64,000 nucleotides of DNA from Sarcocystis neurona (taxonomy: Eukaryota > Apicomplexa > Conoidasida > Eucoccidiorida > Sarcocystidae), in NCBI GenBank assembly GCA_000727475.1, contig KL647290.1, forward strand, positions 3,359,373-3,423,372, written 5' to 3'. Below are positions 35,701 to 46,050 of the stretch, piece after piece. A program made the translations under genes and the position numbers. The notes under the pieces are model-generated. The model searched no databases and was not told where the DNA came from. It saw only the letters and a program-made list of their open reading frames with translations. How positions within the stretch are numbered: the stretch's first letter is position 1; each line of letters starts with the position of its first letter.

Positions 35701-37485
35701 AGCAGTAGAAGGAATCGATTCTCACCTGCTGTAGTAGGAAGGCTGGCACGCTTTACGAGAGACGTGCCCATCCCTCGCTCTGCCTTACCCACAGTGGCGC
35801 CATCTGCTGCAAGAGCCCGGCCACCTGTTGCTGCTGTCACAGAGAGTTGGCGACGTACTAGCTCGCAGCAGAGCGCCAGCAGCGGCAGGTTTAGCACCCG
35901 CAGCGTGGCATCGGCTCCTTCAGGCCCACCTACGCAGCAGCCACCCGTCTTCACGCGCAGGGTTACGCCCAGCGACAGAAGCAACAACAGCCTTTTCAGC
36001 AACAACAGCAGCAGTTCAACAGACAAGGAGAGAGGATCCGTGCTGCTGCAGCGGCCGGAGCACTCGCGATCCACTTCTACGAGCGGCAGCAGCATAGCGC
36101 GGAGCCGCAGAAGATTGGCCAATATTAGCAGATGGCCCAGCAGCAGGAGGACAGCAGTGACTCACAGTTGTTCTGCACCTGCAGCCACAGCAACAACGAA
36201 CGTGGAGGAAACAGGGAAGGCCGGGTGCACGCCGCAGCAGAGTGCTACACTCCGCAGCTGTCAGATGCCTATAGACAGGGCAGCTGATCAAGACGTAGCA
36301 GCTGCAAGGCAGCAAGACGGGGCACGCAGCGGTTTCTTTTCTTGGACAAGCAACCAGCTGAGACGAGTCTCCCTCGGCATTTTAGCGGCTGCAACAGGAG
36401 CGGGCAGCTACAGTGCAGCAACCACGAGGCCCATTGCTGTTGCAGCATCTTCAAACACCAGCAGCAAAGAAAGGGGTGCGCCAGCCGCCACGGCGTCGCT
36501 GGTTACCGGAAGCCTGTTCAGCCGAGGCGGCTCAGGTGTACGACCTAGCAGCAGAGGCTTGCAGTTACTGCTGAGCGGAACAAGCACAACCAGCAGCAGC
36601 GGAGGCACTCACACGAAAGAGCTTACCAGCAGCGGAAGGACTCGTAGGCGCGCATGTTCCAGCTACACTGCCAGTCTTCGTAAGCACCGGCAGTCGCAGT
36701 ATCAGCCTTTGCAGGAAGAGCTTGATCAGTCGCAGCCGCTGGACGAGGGTAGCGATATTTGCGTGGCACCACTCGTACTGGGAATGTCACAGAACGGTGC
36801 TGAAATGGAGGAACCCCTCTCCCCGTACGAAGACGGTGGCATCCGTGAGATTGCGGCTACAATTTCCGCAACTACTGCCACACATGTGCTTGGTGGTAAT
36901 GCCTCTGCTGCTGAGAGTTTTCGTTCAACTCCCGGAGGGGCAGAAAGCAGCCCGTCAGAGGCAAGTCATAAACGCTCGCGTCCAGAAACGCGTGTGAGCC
37001 AGTTATCCGTAGATGAGGACTGCCGGTGTCTCGAAGCGTGTGACGAACAAGAGGAGGGTAAGAAGGAGGAACGGGAAGGGACTGTAGAACGTGCGACTGC
37101 GGGAGCAGCAGCAGCAGCAGCTGAAGCTTCTGAGAAGCAAATAACAACTGCAACTGTCAGGTTCCTCAGAGACGAAGAGGTTCGCTGTCAGGCAACGTAC
37201 GAAGCACAGGTAGCGGAACCGCAATCCCTTGTACGGCTGGGCACCCCTTTGGCGCCGCAGCAGCAGCTACCGCAGCAAAATCTCTATCAACAGCAATGGG
37301 AGCCGCCGGTTGAGCGTGTGGTTGTTCTAAGCAAACCGGTCAAGGAGGAGCAGGTGTTACAGCAAGTGCCAAGTTGTTCTCACGGAAACCAATGGCAAAA
37401 CACAGCAACAGCAGCCGCGTCGCCAGCAGAAGGGAGAGCAGTCGGAACGTCTACGCGCGTCGCAGAACTACGTAACAGATCGTAG
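20472..37485 (+). CDS. Na+/H+ exchanger (CPA1/NHE family), multi-exon gene
   Basis: The product should be an integral membrane protein exchanging Na+ (or K+) for H+ to control pH and sodium. Spliced exons give, in order, family hallmarks: LLPPIIFEGG, a hydrophobic helix, ISSTDPVSVLALF, LVFGESLLNDAISIVLYRTV (the ND pair of electroneutral CPA1 exchangers), a long helix, YSGIVAICFCGVAVGKYA, LAETVVFVFLGLAVFSF, and GLRGAI with its conserved Arg; then IDERYM at the start of the cytosolic tail. Donor and acceptor phases agree at each placed junction. The N-terminal ~1000 residues and the last ~640 are low complexity, far beyond the usual NHE length. Introns are 0.7-3.3 kb. Coding in 30685-33941 (helices after GLRGAI) is unresolved. 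In apicomplexans this family includes plasma-membrane and endosomal members; the sequence does not tell which. Confidence 0.88.
25774..26035 (+). CDS. NHE exon: helices to ATDPVS-type motif
   Basis: An acceptor CTTTTTGCAG ends at 25773. The first base completes the Gly codon left by the previous exon, giving FEGG. The exon encodes a Phe/Arg/Asn segment (FMRNFGAIMW) and a helix with WVGCLMFFGG, then ALISSTDPVSVLALFKDLHA, a core ion-pathway motif of the family. It ends after HVL in phase 0 at a weak donor (GTATTG, 26036). With this end, LHAKRLIHVL joins VFGES at exactly the spacing usual in NHE proteins. Confidence 0.9.
27211..27351 (+). repeat. Purine-rich GA/GACA tract in NHE intron
   Basis: About 140 bases with almost no T on the plus strand: repeated gagaga and agacagacagac units. 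It lies between the FKDLHA and VFGES exons of the exchanger gene. Such strand-biased polypurine DNA may form triplex or R-loop structures; here it is simply noted as an intronic low-complexity element. Confidence 0.7.
27528..27689 (+). CDS. NHE exon: GESLLND motif and next helix
   Basis: 54 codons in phase 0 at both ends. The acceptor is TTTTGCGGCAG. It starts VFGESLLNDAISIVLYRTV, whose Asn-Asp pair marks electroneutral CPA1 exchangers, and continues into the hydrophobic AAILAFFLTFFVSLLVGLAV helix. The donor GTCAGA (27690) is weak, but ending there keeps the family's spacing into the next exon (CAL then TYKYMDL). Confidence 0.9.
28452..28547 (+). CDS. NHE exon: cytosolic loop and helix
   Basis: 32 codons in phase 0 at both ends, with acceptor GCACGCAG and a strong donor GTAAGTGAG. 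It encodes TYKYMDLHKEENQILESALL and then LLLIPWIAYLVAD, matching the usual FKY-D-L...LE loop and the helix that precedes the LSGIVAI motif. Confidence 0.88.
29236..29338 (+). CDS. NHE exon: SGIVAI motif
   Basis: 34 codons plus one base. It begins GAGYSGIVAICFCGVAVGKY and continues AFPNLSAAAQATSR, equivalent to the family's LSGIVAILFCGI...HYT-NLS segment. The acceptor is GCGCGTAG and the donor a perfect GTAAGT. The frame is not ATG-started and is too short to stand out unless the motif is recognised; its phases fit the exons on both sides. Confidence 0.9.
30430..30684 (+). CDS. NHE exon: LAET to GLRGAI
   Basis: This 255-nt exon begins with the two bases that complete a Ser codon and encodes FTCFSLLAETVVFVFLGLAV, a helix with YALGFVATFTARGVSIYVTC, a basic loop (FFRSTSKI), and ALALCGLRGAI. 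The Arg in GLRGAI is conserved through the family. It ends with one base of a codon at GTGAGT (30685). Confidence 0.92.
30968..31141 (+). CDS. Possible NHE exon after GLRGAI
   Basis: A short frame after the acceptor GTGGCACAG reads AFALQLPFPS, like the AFALAL segment that follows RGAI in many NHE proteins, and its phases (1 in, 1 out at GTGTGC) fit its neighbours. One extra residue would sit between GLRGAI and AFAL, and the second half (Cys/Arg/Ser-rich) is not a good helix. A rival piece in another frame, PLALSLTPDT followed by a hydrophobic segment at 33736-33823, is also family-like but lacks a workable acceptor. One or both may be wrong. Confidence 0.3.
33385..33406. repeat. Perfect 9-bp inverted repeat
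   Basis: The arms GCTTAATGG and CCATTAAGC are separated by TTAG, making a perfect 9-bp stem with a 4-base loop. It lies within the unresolved part of the exchanger gene, in what is probably an intron. No T-run or other terminator signature follows. Confidence 0.6.
33942..34338 (+). CDS. NHE exon: last helix and start of cytosolic tail
   Basis: After an acceptor near 33941 (CCTTGTGCAG) the frame encodes a hydrophobic segment AVVALRAVLTTAGPSLVVIL, then DYLGVFESRG, a charged linker with an Asp run (about 34250-34270), and finally LKRILLHIDER. The last part corresponds to the conserved stretch that precedes ERYxKPLLTHS-like sequence in eukaryotic NHE tails. The donor GGTAAGAAG at 34339 leaves two bases. 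The exact 5' edge is less sure than the 3' edge. Confidence 0.75.
35562..37485 (+). CDS. NHE last exon: Ser/Gln/Ala-rich tail
   Basis: An acceptor TGCTGCTGGCAG ends at 35561. One base completes Arg, giving ERYMIPIFTHS across the junction, a clear match to the family's post-membrane motif. About 640 codons follow, dominated by Ser, Ala, Thr, Arg and Gln with acidic patches; there is no further domain. This tail is probably cytosolic and disordered. The stop is TAG at 37483, but protein-like Gln-rich sequence goes on in the same frame (see findings). Confidence 0.85.
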
Positions 37486-38298
37486 AGCTCCACTGCGCCC
37501 CTCCTAACGTACCACTTAGCGCCGCCTTTGCAACAGCAAGGTACGCCGCGGGGACTGCCACAGTGCAAGAATTAGCAATATCGATTACAGCAGCAGCACC
37601 TGACGTACGTGCAACACCTCCAGCAACAACGCTTGGAGTTTCCGGCGCAGTCGTATCAACAGCAGCCGAGCGATCAGCATTGCCACAACTCCATGTGGAA
37701 CCGTCCGGTGCAGAAGACGCATCTGGCAAACGGTTTGACAGCGTACGCTCTATACGCGCTATCAACAGCGGCTGGAGCAGCTACGAGGCAGTCAGGCTCA
37801 GAAGTCGTGGCGAGTTGCTTGCACTTGGGACGCAACAACCACAAAGATAGTTCCCACATGAACATCGTCTGTGGCAGCGGCAACCCCAAGAGCCGCGCCG
37901 TCTGCAGTAGCACTATCGTGTAACAATCGCGTGGCTCGGGAGCACTCGTATCAGTGAGACCAACGTCAGCAGCGCATTCAACAGCCGCCGCACCACGATC
38001 AAAAAGGGCAGTCTCACCGTCGATGAAACTGGCAGTTGACAGGCGGTTCGTGGAGCCGACACAATTGTAGCACACTCACTAGCAGGGGCGCGATTTCAAA
38101 AAAAAACGGTCGTAAGCGAACGATCTGGCGGCTCTCAGCATGTATGCCGCGGAAGTTCCAGCAGCAACGTAAGCATCCTCTGCGAGGAGAATATCTCGTC
38201 ACATTTGTGAAGAGTGTCGAAAGTAGCCAGGAAAGGAAAATGCCTGCGATCGCGGCAGTGGCGGGTGGCGTTTATGACGAGGTGAGCAGGTCGTAGAG
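37486..38298 (+). other. Coding-like remnant downstream of the NHE stop
   Basis: The frame of the exchanger tail continues past the TAG at 37483 with Gln-rich sequence (TYVQHLQQQRLEFPAQSY at about 37600), interrupted by another TAG at about 37573, until a stop near 37921. Another frame at 37563-37850 is open and Ala/Ser-rich, and a third at 38036-38298 is Lys/Arg-rich. None has domains. It may be an unspliced or mutated extension of the tail, or 3' untranslated sequence with leftover CAG repeats. Confidence 0.35.
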
Positions 38299-40756
38299 AA
38301 AGCCGACAGGACTACCAGCGACAGCTTGCATACTAACTATGCACGGATGCGAGGATGTCTTTCACAAATGTGCACTCTGGAGACCGGTATAAGCTGGCGT
38401 GTACATGATGTTTCCGTCCTCATCTCCCGCCCTTGATGGATAAACATACAAGAGTACTTGCGTCCAAAAGGGACGCAACGAGAATGTCACGGGACTTCAG
38501 GAAGATCTTCGTGCGCTTGGTGTGTCGCTGCGTGTGTCTACCCGCACACCAAGGACATCCCGAGTGTATCCGCGGTGATCGTGCTTTGTTCCATATCCTC
38601 TCCAGAGCAAACCCTCGAGTAAGTGTTTAAGCAAGGGAACTCATGAGAGGATCGGAGGCCATTCTGCTGCAATCAAAATGATGTGCATGATGAGGTACAG
38701 CGATGCTCAGGAGAACCTACGATACCTGGCACATACACCAGCTAACAGAGAACTGCACATCTGAGTTCGAGCATTTGCACCCACGTAAATGCGGCTAATA
38801 CGTGCTGAGGGCGGCCCGTCTTGGAGTGACACGTCAGGATTTACTGCGAGAAATGCGCGTGTACGGGTTCGTACCCCATAGTGTCAGCGAGTATTTTGAA
38901 GCAGGTGCTCCTGCTGGCAGTGTAAACACCGTCGATACGCACCTGCGCCTTACCGTGCATTGATGCATAACACCTACGAATATTCTTGTGAAAGTACATA
39001 GCAGAGCGCCCGCTGTGAATACGTACGTATTCGTGTGTTGCGCGACGCTTACAACAGTAGTGTGTCGTCCTTATGGAGGTGTTTCGTTAGCGCAGAGCCC
39101 CATGTAGAAATGGAAGGGACGTGCTGTTGTCGCCCCTCTCTTACGCTGACGTGTACACAAACAGCAGTAGGCAGCGAAAGCCATGCAACGCTCGGCACGG
39201 AGGCCAATGCCACCACTCACATAAGGGCTCGTACGCCACACACTGTAAGGGCGATGTCACCTAGAATCTCTGAAACTGCAAGGGGATCCGCCACAAGGCT
39301 TACTGCGCGTGTACTGCCCTCGTGAATGGTTACGAATATCGCGCACGAAAGAGTGATGCATGCGCTCGCTGAACAGGCACCCTTTTATGCAGAGACGATG
39401 TGACGCACGGAAAGAGGAAAAAGCTGAAAATACTGAGCGTCTCCAGATGACAAGGCAATGTGAACTATTGTACGATACATACCTTACCCGTGCAGAGCAC
39501 AACAAGCGATGTGGACGTTTAAGTACGACGAAAGATTCGTGTCCGTATTATAGATGCGCAGAACCTATCAATCGAGAGAGGGACAGTACGCGTCTGAGGA
39601 AACTATCTGGTTGTATGCAGCAACAGACTAGCAAATACTCATTCCTGTGAAGCCAAACACAGACGACACATCAGCGAGTCACGCAGGCCAGCTAATTTTA
39701 CGGATGGAAAAACTCAGTAGGTGTGCCACGTAGACAGACGCATACATTTGTAGTTGAGGTGTATTGTGTGGCAGTGAGTAACGCAGAAAGACCTTGATGG
39801 CGATGCGACAAACAGGACGCTACATCTACCTCCAAAAGGGCCGCACAGACTCATACAGAGTAACGCAGATAACCTGAACCACGGAGGAGTTGTGGTGCTA
39901 TGTTCCCGGACGCATGTACGCGGGTGAAGCTGTGTACTTTTCAAGGACGGGGATAATAAAAAATGCGTACTTGTACGAAGTCTTGCTGTGGCAGCAATCC
40001 GTGAACGACGGTGAGCTGACGACTGCTTTTGTGCACTGCCGCCGCGGCGGACGCTCTTGTGTTGGCAAGACACACGGCTATTCTGGGAGTGGGCAGAGAT
40101 ACTCGTAAAGCCCTGCGCTCCTTGACTTGCCGATATTTGGAGTCGCAGGCATCGGACGAAAGAGCTCCCAACCATGTTTGGTGGCCTTCGTGTCGTCCTC
40201 GATGACAGGAGAAAACGAGATAAAAAGTGTCACACGTCCGTTCCGTACGGTAATCACGGTGCAACTGTGCTCTAACGTGTGGGCGAAGAGGGTCTACCTT
40301 AGCAGCGTCACAGCGCAACTGTGGCACTGCAGCAGAGTGACGCCGTTGGACAGTGGTATACCAACACAGATGTTCAAATCGATAAGCACGCCGCTCGAAG
40401 TATAGCTTTGGCAATAAAAACATGGTGGGGGCTCTTCCCAATTACAAAGACGAGCACACGTACATACGTGAATGAGTCCGGATGCAGATCTCTCTACGCA
40501 TACGAGCGCAGGTGAGTTGCGTGCGCACTGTTCACGATGGGGAGGCAAGTACTGTGTTGTCGATACGCGTTAGTGAGGAATACACACAGGCAGCAGGTCA
40601 CTGGAGGAGACTGCTACGCGGGGGTTTTGCACGCTTGGGTACTCCGGCGGTTGCATAGGAGTATCTGCAAAGGTGGTGTAGTTTGTCAACTGTGTGAACT
40701 CGTTACACGAAGCAGCGGTTGCAGATGGCGAACAGACCCAAGCAGCAAGCCCCTAC
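38299..40756. other. Spacer, no supported gene
   Basis: Only short, compositionally odd open frames occur on both strands. There is no CAG-rich coding signal, no recognisable domain and no paired splice sites with matching phase. Scattered tacgtg and cgtacg words are typical of the spacer elsewhere in the window. Confidence 0.5.
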
Positions 40757-41095
40757 AGGAGACTATTACGCGTAATTAATATGGGGTAGAGAACCGTGAG
40801 CTCCGCAGGAAGAGACTATTGCGCGTAATTACAATGCTCGAGGGTACCGTGAGTCCCACTCGAGGAGACTGTTACGCATGAGTAGTATACAGTATGGTAC
40901 CGTGAGTCCCACTGGAGATAACTAGGACGCGTGATTAAGATACGGTAGCGTAACGTGAGTCCCACTTAAGGAGAGTACTGCGCGTGAGTCCCACAGGAGG
41001 AGACTACTATGCAAGACTGATATACGTTTGACTACTGTGAGTCCCGCTCGAGGAGAGTATTAAGCGTGATTAGTGTATGCTAGAGTACCATGACC
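40757..41095 (+). repeat. Minisatellite, unit 53-56 bp, about 7 copies
   Basis: Diverged tandem copies begin near 40757, 40807, 40863, 40916, 40969, 40996 and 41052. Each has an aggagacta start, a cgcgtgatta-like middle and a gtaccgtgagtcccac end. The copy at 40969 is shortened to about 27 bp, as after an internal deletion. Divergence between copies is moderate, so the array is not recent. It lies in the spacer about 500 bp from the tRNA gene. Confidence 0.8.
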
Positions 41096-41578
41096 GTTCT
41101 AGATGAGTACCTGCACAGGGGGTCACCCCCCGTGGGGGCTGCTGCCGCCTGCCCAGTTCCAGCAGCAGCAACTCGGGTGTTGCTCTTGGTAATCGGTGCC
41201 ACAGCGGCAGCTCGCGCAGGATCAGCAACCGCGAGAGTGGACGGCGTAAGACGGAAGCAGAGGAGAAGAAGAACCTAAATGCAAAACGAATGACGCGAGT
41301 AGCTAAGGAGATAGTCGACTAGACAGTTGACAGAAAAAGCCTGGATAAAGGAAAAAAGAAAGGGGACCAATCTACGCATAAATCTTGCCGCTGGAAACGG
41401 TCCTTCAGATGCAAGGAGTGAGGCTCATTTGGTGCACGAGGAGTGGCGGTGTGATGCCGGTCGCACCCGAGTGAGAGCCGCGTTACCACGATATGGAGGG
41501 ATGCCCCATGGAAACATGGGAGCCGTCGTTCAGATGAGACGCCAGGGCACGTCTAACGCGGCGGAGTTGTAGTAGGGC

Positions 41579-41650
41579 AGGTCCTACTGGGATTTGAACC
41601 CAGGTCGGCGGATTCAGAGTCCGCAGTGCTAACCACTACACCATAGGACC
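41579..41650 (-). tRNA. tRNA-Gln, anticodon CUG
   Basis: The minus strand folds into a full cloverleaf of 72 nt. The acceptor stem is GGTCCTA with TAGGACC, followed by an unpaired T (U73, usual for eukaryotic tRNA-Gln). The anticodon stem GCGGA/TCCGC holds the loop CTCTGAA, so the anticodon is CUG, reading CAG. The T arm contains GGTTCAAATCC (B box) and the D arm TGGTGTAGTGG (A box), the internal RNA polymerase III promoter. There is no intron and no encoded CCA. It is a natural partner for a genome so rich in CAG codons. Confidence 0.96.
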
Positions 41651-43331
41651 GATGGATCCGAAGCCAGTGATGCATTGCGGCTTTGCAGTCATACGGCTTG
41701 GGTTTCAAGTCTTGCTCACAGCTACGCCTGAATTGGTACCTACGTAGACACTACAAACACGCCTCAACTGGAGGCGGAAGACCTCCGGTCAATCCGCGTG
41801 CCGATCAGTGTCTCCCGTACTACGGATGAAACGACCATTAACCACTCCCCATACTTCTGTCACTGACACGGCAGGGAACGTCCACCGGACTCTCCGTGGT
41901 ACGCAGTGGCGCTCAGCTCGACGCTGCCGATCATCGACACATAGCACCCTCTGCAGTATGGGTCTCTGCAGGCTGTACACGCGGGCTCAGTGACATATCA
42001 TTGATGAAGGCGTACAAGCACGTATTTGTACGTGTGAGCAATGAGGCAGGGACAAACAGCAGTGTTGTGTGACATCCCGTAGACCCGATAGCGGTGCGAA
42101 CACGTGTATCTACTCTTGTAGGACTGTGCCGCGTCGCCCTGCATCTCAGTTGTAACTCTTGGCAGAAAACAATTCTATGGTCACATATGCCCTGCACTAG
42201 ATGCAAAGCCTCTCAAGAGATTTCTTTACGTGTAGGTAAAACGTCTTCTGGCCGCGCTTCACTGAAATCCAGTGGAGGGGGCATGACGCAGGCCTGGTTG
42301 CTATGTGCAGTCTCAGACCACTTACGCACTACAAAATACTGCAAGCTCTCTTACGGGATTATATCCGTCTTGTGCCGCTATGTAGTATCGGTCGACCACT
42401 CTGACAATCTCTCTTCAATCTTGAGGAGTTTTCCCCTGCTACATGGTGTGTGACTTGGGCTACTTTGAACGAGTTAGCACGTAGAGAAGGCTTTTTGCAC
42501 GGACACGTTGATACTAGTTTTTATACAAACACAGCAGCACTATACACCTGGTGTACTTGTAACGTAACCACTGCATAAACGACATAGCTGTCAGGCCGAG
42601 CAGACTTACCACGGTAGTGGATCATTCTTCAGGTACTGCGCTTCCTTATTCTCCTTGGGATCTTTGTACACGTAAATCATCCCATGTGGACTCGTGCAGT
42701 ACAAAGAAGTCCACCACATGGAGAAGACTAATAGAACATACTGCCGGGAGTGCAAAAATCAGCGAGTACGGAAGAGAGAGAAATGTACAGATTGCTTCCA
42801 ACTGAAGTACTAATGAAAAAGCTGAAGAGATAAGCAAAGATGCAGCCACCAGAAAGGTGTATGCAACAGCAGCAGCAGAGAGAACCCATCAACTGACACA
42901 GGGAGCATCAGAAAGCAACGATTGACTGTCGCGGCATTACGAAGCGATTCAACAAGTGATGTCAGAGGAGGTGTTAAACAGGAGTGCGGAGCGCAGCAGC
43001 GTCGCCAGCAGCACGAAGCGACCCATAAACTGTAGGATACCGAGACGTTGCAGGCGTAGCTGGAGGCCTCATGGGCGTCCCTGTCCGAAAAGAGTTCAAC
43101 GAGACTCAGGAGCAGCGCCACCACCAGCCGAAGAATTTCGCCTCCACGATCTGTAGATGCGTCTACTGGTTTAAGAACACAATAGACGCCGACGTAGATC
43201 ACGAATAGAAATGAGTTCACGTTTACGTGATTTCGCTTTCCAAAGCAGCCGCAGAACTCTACTGCAGTGCATGGGGCTTAACCATCCACAAGTGTGCGCT
43301 GCATAGGCTCCGGAGGTCAGAAAAAAAGAGT
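41651..43331. other. Spacer, no supported gene
   Basis: Short open frames only. A small CAG-run (about 42868-42880) followed by Arg/Ser-rich translation at 42956-43156 could be a coding fragment, but it has no clean frame or splice pattern. Nothing else is supported. Confidence 0.45.
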
Positions 43332-43900
43332 CCAGGCGTAGATGATTTACAATTTTGAGGTCACCCGCATGCGTGAACGCACTTGCGCATATATGCCAAC
43401 CAGTGGTTCCTGTATATTTTTAGTATGCGCCACAAAGCATCCTAACGTTCTTACCACAAAAACAAAGGGGAAGGCGGAAAAGTTTCAGTACGCATATACC
43501 GCAGAATGCATCTACCGCAGTACGCATATACGGCTCCTGGCGTGTCGAGTGACCATGTGTATACGCGTACACGAACTTTCCAGAAATGTCGTGTGGCAAT
43601 GATACATGTACACGAACACGTAGTCTAATACAACAGCATCCTGGCGTAAATGATTCACAAATTTGAGTTCACCCGTACGCGTGAACGTAGTTGCGTACAT
43701 GTGAATCATTGGTTTCTGTAAATTATCTGGATACGCCACAGAGCATGTAACAACGTCCTTTCCACAAAGAACAAAGGAGATAACGGAAAATAGCTTCCGT
43801 ACGCACATACCGCTCCTGGCATGTCGTGTGACAATGTAGATACATGTACACAAAAATGCAGGCCCATACATGTACAAACGTGCAGACACATAGACACTCA
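43332..43900 (+). repeat. Diverged tandem duplication, period about 310 bp
   Basis: The block starting at about 43339 (gatgatttacaattttgag) recurs at about 43649 (aatgattcacaaatttgag). Parallel landmarks follow in the same order: a tgcgtgaacg/cgcgtgaacg word, a ggttcctgta/ggtttctgta word, gcgccaca/acgccaca, an aaacaaaggggaaggcgg-like stretch and a cggctcctggcgtgtcg-like stretch. Many substitutions and small indels separate the copies, so the event is old. Neither copy encodes a convincing protein. Confidence 0.7.
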
Positions 43901-44733
43901 ACTGACTTCGGACATAGGTAACATCGCAAGTAGTCACATAATAGCTACCTGGCGTTCGTTCTGCAAGCACTCATCATATAACAGAAGAGTTCGTAGTAAA
44001 CATCCGTCTTCACACATGAGTCGCAGATGTCTGGGCGATGCCTACGAAAGTGTCCGTCACTTTATCCGTCAGAAACGGATTTAAAGGTTCAGAAAAATTT
44101 AATACAAAAACGTGTGAGTATCATCACTTGCGTAACCAGTAGTGTACAAGCACGTTTGTACACAATGGTTGAGCACGGACAAGTCTCTCCGTACATACAC
44201 GTATCGGATATGCCGCAACTGGACCCATGCACATCTATGCGTACACGTGGACACTCCAGTATGCAACCTTACACATACTCATTACTCGACAACGGAAAAC
44301 GTTCCACTGTATCACAAAAACGTCGTGGAGCGACGCTGTGACATATAACGCGAATGAACGCAATGTTTTCGCAACCTTCGGCTTCGTCCGCAAAGAATCC
44401 TTTGACGACAGCCTTTCCTCTGCGGTTCACTGATGTTCCAGCGGCTGCACACTTGTTACACACGTATAAGTATAATAACTTATACGTTGTGTAAACCCCG
44501 GAACACGGCCGTAGTGCAAATACGCGTATATATACGTAGGTGAATCGGTATAAAGAGAAGAGTGAAGATGAAATTTTACAGTTATGCACGCAGATAAAGG
44601 AGGCGCCGAAAGTCCCACAGGCGTGCAGGAGTAGACGGTGCTGCGTACAGTCACACTTCTACATACCGGTGACTGTGAATTCACTGATATGTGACGAGAG
44701 TGACATCCGCACGTGAATTCCAGGGGGGACGAA

Positions 44734-44737
<4 letters not shown>

Positions 44738-44782
<45 letters not shown>

Positions 44783-45127
44783 NNNNNNNNNNNNNNNNNN
44801 NNNNNNNNNNNNNNNNNNNNNNNNNNNNNNNNNNNNNNNNNNNNNNNNNNNNNNNNNNNNNNNNNNNNNNNNNNNNNNNNNNNNNNNNNNNNNNNNNNNN
44901 NNNNNNNNNNNNNNNNNNNNNNNNNNNNNNNNNNNNNNNNNNNNNNNNNNNNNNNNNNNNNNNNNNNNNNNNNNNNNNNNNNNNNNNNNNNNNNNNNNNN
45001 NNNNNNNNNNNNNNNNNNNNNNNNNNNNNNNNNNNNNNNNNNNNNNNNNNNNNNNNNNNNNNNNNNNNNNNNNNNNNNNNNNNNNNNNNNNNNNNNNNNN
45101 NNNNNNNNNNNNNNNNNNNNNNNNNNN

Positions 45128-45165
<38 letters not shown>
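44738..45165. repeat. TA microsatellite containing an assembly gap
   Basis: A perfect TA run of about 44 bases enters a block of N (44783-45127) and another TA run of about 38 bases leaves it. The true length and content of the gap are unknown. Open frames reading Ile-Tyr through the N block are artefacts. Confidence 0.95.
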
Positions 45166-45166
<1 letters not shown>

Positions 45167-45565
45167 GCCTCGGTGCACTTGTGCACATCGCGTATACTTA
45201 CACGTTGGGAGGGAGAAATTGACACATGCGCAGATAAAAGGTCTGTTTACATGTGACTGCACAAAGCAGCTTATACTCATTTTAGCGGCACGTGTATTGA
45301 ATGCCTTCGCCATCAAAGTGGGAACAGAGCTCTCCCCTGCATGCGGGGTACGCACACATATACGCATACATACCTACATAAATACATACATACAGACAGA
45401 CAGACACCCGTCTACGAATTTAGGTGAGCATTCGCACGCACACATCTGTACACGTATCAGCCTGAGTGTGTAAAAAATGACAACCTTTTCGTATACACTT
45501 TGTGGGTCCGCGTACGTGTGTGTGTGTATAGGCTGATCGCAACGCTGCGTGCCTCTTTGTCATAA

Positions 45566-46050
45566 TCACAAGTCAGACTCCAGCTCCCGCTGCGTGAAAG
45601 CTCCGGGCAACATGTTCTCCAAGGTCATCTCTTCGAGCTTGCGTAGCAACTGCTTCGCTTTGCTTTTCAAGCAAGCACGCTCAACTTTGTTGTCCAGCGT
45701 GGCAGCGACCTTCCACGCCTTCCTCTGCGTCTCAGCAAACTTTGCATAAGTGAGGGCTTTCTGCTTGATAATCTGTTGCTTCAAATCCTCCGCACAGCAA
45801 CCCCAAAGACCCTCTTGCTGCTCCTGCCCACGGTGCTGCTGGTTGTATTGCGGCTGGTGCTGTTTTGGCTGCTGAGTCCCACCGCCAGGATGCTGCTGCG
45901 TCAGCACCAGCACCCGCAGGCGCTCGCGTTGCTGTTGCTCGAATTCGTCCACCAGCAGCTGCATCACTTGCAGCAGCTCTTCGTAAGCAGCAGCGGAACG
46001 TCCCTGAAGTTCCAGAGCCTCCGCAAGAACCTTGCGGGCAGCAGCAGCGC
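45566..46050 (-). CDS. CFAP70-like last exon: helical C-terminus
   Basis: After an acceptor (GCGCCCCGTAG) two bases complete Gly, then AAAARKVLAEALELQGRSAA and a helix with AYEELLQVMQLLVDEF, a Gln-rich loop, and a Lys/Glu-rich helix (KAWKVAATLDNKVERACLKS), ending at a stop at 45566. The Gln tract is a CAG-type repeat. The exon has no close equivalent in the animal protein that I know; the phase match to the previous donor supports it. Confidence 0.78.

Noticed and set aside
40757..41095. CRISPR-like array
   Set aside because: No constant short repeats with unique spacers; it is a head-to-tail minisatellite in a eukaryotic genome.
44427..45473. Several open frames with Ile-Tyr repeats across the N block
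   Set aside because: They are made by TA microsatellite and N bases, not genes.
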